A stretch of DNA of 64,000 bases, from assembly GCF_013113735.1 (NCBI RefSeq), contig NZ_CP053346.1, positions 1,564,001-1,628,000 of the forward strand, written 5' to 3'. Position numbers and translations under genes: made by a program. Below, one piece after another: positions 61,902-64,000 of this stretch. Position 1 is the first letter of the stretch; each line of letters begins with the position of its first letter. A model generated the notes under the pieces. That model was not told the DNA's origin. It saw only the letters and a list, made by a program, of their open reading frames with translations, and ran no database searches. The stretch comes from Sphingomonas sp. AP4-R1 (GTDB taxonomy: Bacteria > Pseudomonadota > Alphaproteobacteria > Sphingomonadales > Sphingomonadaceae).

Positions 61902-64000
61902 TTGGCACCTCCGAAGCGGACGGTGGCGCTCACGCCATAGAAGCGCGGTTCGCCCGAGATGAAGGTCGGCATGCCGAGCGAGTCACCCGTATTGCCGGCG
62001 TCCTTGATGTATTTCTTGTTGAAGAGGTTCTCGACATAAGCCTCGATCCGCCACGCCTTGCTGTTCGGCTCGAAACCGAAGCGGGCATTGGCCAGGACAT
62101 AGCCGCCCTGCTGCTCGTCCTGGATATTGTCGGCGACCAGAGCGGCCGGCGGTTGCTGCAGATCCGGCCGATCATTGTCGTCGTCGAAGAAGACCTTGCT
62201 CTGATAGGTCAGGCTCGGTGCGAAGCTGATCCGGCCGGGGCCGACCGGCAGATCCATGATCGCGCCGAGCGAGGCCGAATGATCGGGCGAGAGGCGGAAG
62301 CGGTTGCCGTCGCGCACGCCTGCCTTGAAGCGGCTGTGATTGTACGCGTAGCTGGCGATCACCGAGAGATAATCGGTCGCCACCCAGCGCGCCTGGCTTT
62401 CGAAGCCATAGCTCTGCGCCTTGCCCGCATTGATCGTCACGATCTGCGTGCCCTGCTGCACCGTCGTCTGGAAATTGTTGTAATCGTAATAGAAAACCGC
62501 GCCGTCGAGGAACAATTTGCGGTCCAGCAGCGCCGTCTTCACGCCTGCCTCGTAGCTGTCGACCCGCTCGTTCGGCAGCACGCCGAAGCGCGCGGCGCCG
62601 AGAGGGGCGGACGGCCCGGAGACGGAGAGGACCTGCGGCCGGCGGCCGCGCGCATAGGTGGCGTAGAAGCTCGCCTGATCGGAGGCCGCATAGCGCGCGG
62701 TGAAGCGCCAGGCGAAGCCGTCATTCTTCAGCGCGCTGTCCGTGCGATTGCCGTTGCCCGTGGTCGGCTGCGTGCCCAGGCCGAACAGCGGCACCGGATA
62801 GGCGGCCGAGGTCGGGATGTTGGCCGCGCCCGGCACGGCGAGCGCGCCGAGCAGGGCGGTGCGCGTGGCGGCGGGCTGCGAGAGCGCGCCGATCAGCCCG
62901 CCCAGGATCGAGCGGCCGTTGAGCACGGCGGCGCTGTAGCCCGTATGCTTGTCGTCATGCGAATAGCGCAGGCCCGCGCCGAATTCGAGCTTGTCGGTCA
63001 CGCGATAGGTGACGTCGCCGAACAGATCGACCGAATTGGTGCGCGAATAATTGGTGCTGGTCTCGAGATGGCTGCCCTTGAGGTTCGAGGCGATCGCCAC
63101 CGCCTGCGCGGCCGGCAGCGGCACGCCGTAAGCCGCGGCCACGCCCTGCAGCAGGGCGGAGGTGAAGGCCGTGTTGGCGAGCAGGGCGGCGGGCGCCGGA
63201 TCGGTGGTCGGGCGACCGGGGATCGCGGCCGTGCCCGAGAGCGAGCCGGCGAGACGCGCCAGCAGCGCGCGCTCGTCAAACTGCGCGGGCGTGCGCTGCG
63301 ATCCGCTCTCGTGGAAATAGCTGCCGCCGATGAAGGCCGTGATCGGGCCCTGCTCGAAGGTGAGGCGCAGCTCCTGGCTGGTCTGCTTGCCGCGCGCATC
63401 CTCGGCTGCCGTCAGCATCGGCAGCGAGATGCCGTCCGCGTCGAAGATCTCCAGCGCGTGGAACGTGCGATAGGCGGTGATCGAGTTGAGCGTCAGCGTG
63501 TCGTTGAGCTTCCAGCTGGCGAGGCCGGTGACGCCCCACACCTTGCGGTTCAGCCCCAGATCCTTGCCGCCCTCGAAGCCCGCGCCGGGCGCCAGCGCCG
63601 CGCCGCTGTTGCGGCCCGCATCGCCGATCACGGCGCCCGTGGTCGGGTTGGTCGGGCGATAGGAAATCGACTTGAAGGCGGTGCCGGCGGGCGAATCCTT
63701 CTGGTAATTGCCTATCAGGTCGAACGTGATCGCGTCCGTCTCGGCATGCAGCGTGCCGCGGATCGCGCCGGTATCCACCGAGTTGAAATCCTGGCCGCCC
63801 AGCAGATTGGGGATGAAGCCGTCGCGCTTGCGATAGCGGCCCGAAATGCGTGCGGCCACGCCCTCGCCCAGCGGTGTGTTGACCATGCCTTCCACGACAT
63901 AGGCGTTGTAATTGCCATAATCGGCGCGGAGCATGCCGGCGAAGGCGGACGGATCGGCCTTGTTCTCGACGAGGTTGACCGCGCCGATCAAAGCCCCGCG
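61898..64000 (-). CDS. TonB-dependent outer-membrane receptor, 5' end outside the window
   Basis: About 700 residues of a TonB-dependent receptor are visible, and the coding frame continues past the window edge. The first residues (ALIGAVNLVENKADPSAF) match the end of a plug domain, where IGGAINIVTK-like sequence is usual. The rest is barrel, with FEFGAGLRYSHDD-like EFGAGLRYSHDDKHTGYS, FYATYARGRRPQVLS, AEAYVENLFNKKY-like IEAYVENLFNKKYIKD and a terminal VSATVRFGGAK. It is joined to phoD by a four-base overlap, so a phosphorylated organic compound or a metal-phosphate substrate is plausible (inference only). Confidence 0.92.
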   Translation of the reverse strand, partial: RGALIGAVNLVENKADPSAFAGMLRADYGNYNAYVVEGMVNTPLGEGVAARISGRYRKRDGFIPNLLGGQDFNSVDTGAIRGTLHAETDAITFDLIGNYQKDSPAGTAFKSISYRPTNPTTGAVIGDAGRNSGAALAPGAGFEGGKDLGLNRKVWGVTGLASWKLNDTLTLNSITAYRTFHALEIFDADGISLPMLTAAEDARGKQTSQELRLTFEQGPITAFIGGSYFHESGSQRTPAQFDERALLARLAGSLSGTAAIPGRPTTDPAPAALLANTAFTSALLQGVAAAYGVPLPAAQAVAIASNLKGSHLETSTNYSRTNSVDLFGDVTYRVTDKLEFGAGLRYSHDDKHTGYSAAVLNGRSILGGLIGALSQPAATRTALLGALAVPGAANIPTSAAYPVPLFGLGTQPTTGNGNRTDSALKNDGFAWRFTARYAASDQASFYATYARGRRPQVLSVSGPSAPLGAARFGVLPNERVDSYEAGVKTALLDRKLFLDGAVFYYDYNNFQTTVQQGTQIVTINAGKAQSYGFESQARWVATDYLSVIASYAYNHSRFKAGVRDGNRFRLSPDHSASLGAIMDLPVGPGRISFAPSLTYQSKVFFDDDNDRPDLQQPPAALVADNIQDEQQGGYVLANARFGFEPNSKAWRIEAYVENLFNKKYIKDAGNTGDSLGMPTFISGEPRFYGVSATVRFGGAK

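Overview
The window reads as a chromosomal segment of a GC-rich alphaproteobacterium of the Sphingomonadaceae, most likely Sphingomonas or a close relative. Support comes from: very high GC by eye; Caulobacter/Sphingomonas-type gene neighbourhoods (cvpA / NifU-like / Kef, aroK-aroB, xerD-accA, comF-grxC-nitrilase-DUF1178); a PEPxxWA-CTERM protein; a RegB/RegA pair beside a cytochrome bo3 operon; and many short inverted repeats with the core GTTCGTGCTGAGC...GCTCAGGACGAAC between genes. No phage, insertion sequence, CRISPR array or integron was seen.

Layout. 1-17,150 is mainly housekeeping: a Tat-exported DUF1501 protein; a tightly overlapping run cvpA, NifU-like, Kef antiporter, DUF423 and an unknown protein with an acyltransferase-like look; a secreted PEP-CTERM protein; aroK-aroB on the minus strand; a tiny membrane protein, a large exported protein and xerD; accA; two orphan Flp pilins; mutT; a BioC/NDUFAF5-like methyltransferase; comF, grxC, a nitrilase-family amidase and DUF1178; then tRNA-Arg(CCT).

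17,300-33,550 is a xylan/xylose locus. xylX, xylB and xylC of the oxidative (Weimberg) pathway sit in one run with an MFS sugar porter. They are followed by a minus-strand GH43 plus six-hairpin glycosidase pair, a TonB-dependent receptor, a GH28-like protein, and a GH10 xylanase plus CE4 deacetylase pair, and the locus ends with a LacI-family regulator. Four 14-bp quasi-palindromes resembling TGKTARCGCTAWCA lie in three of the promoter regions, which suggests one LacI regulon. The pathway's xylonate dehydratase and ketoglutarate-semialdehyde dehydrogenase are not in the window.

33,640-41,830 holds regA, regB, surf1 and cyoDCBA (transcribed cyoA to regA), with a divergent MHS-type MFS transporter. 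42,076-44,129 is a flavin amine oxidase with a c-type cytochrome, apparently an exported dehydrogenase pair. 44,267-47,736 is an HscC-like Hsp70 with a membrane-anchored, J-like partner that lacks the HPD motif.

47,588-59,966 is the most unusual part: a three-gene overlapping operon encoding a TpsB transporter, a 2,522-residue TpsA passenger and an exported CHAT-domain (caspase-like) peptidase. TpsA has only two cysteines, spaced CX5C near its C-terminus, which may form a disulfide anchor. The window ends with phoD coupled to a TonB-dependent receptor whose 5' end lies beyond position 64,000.
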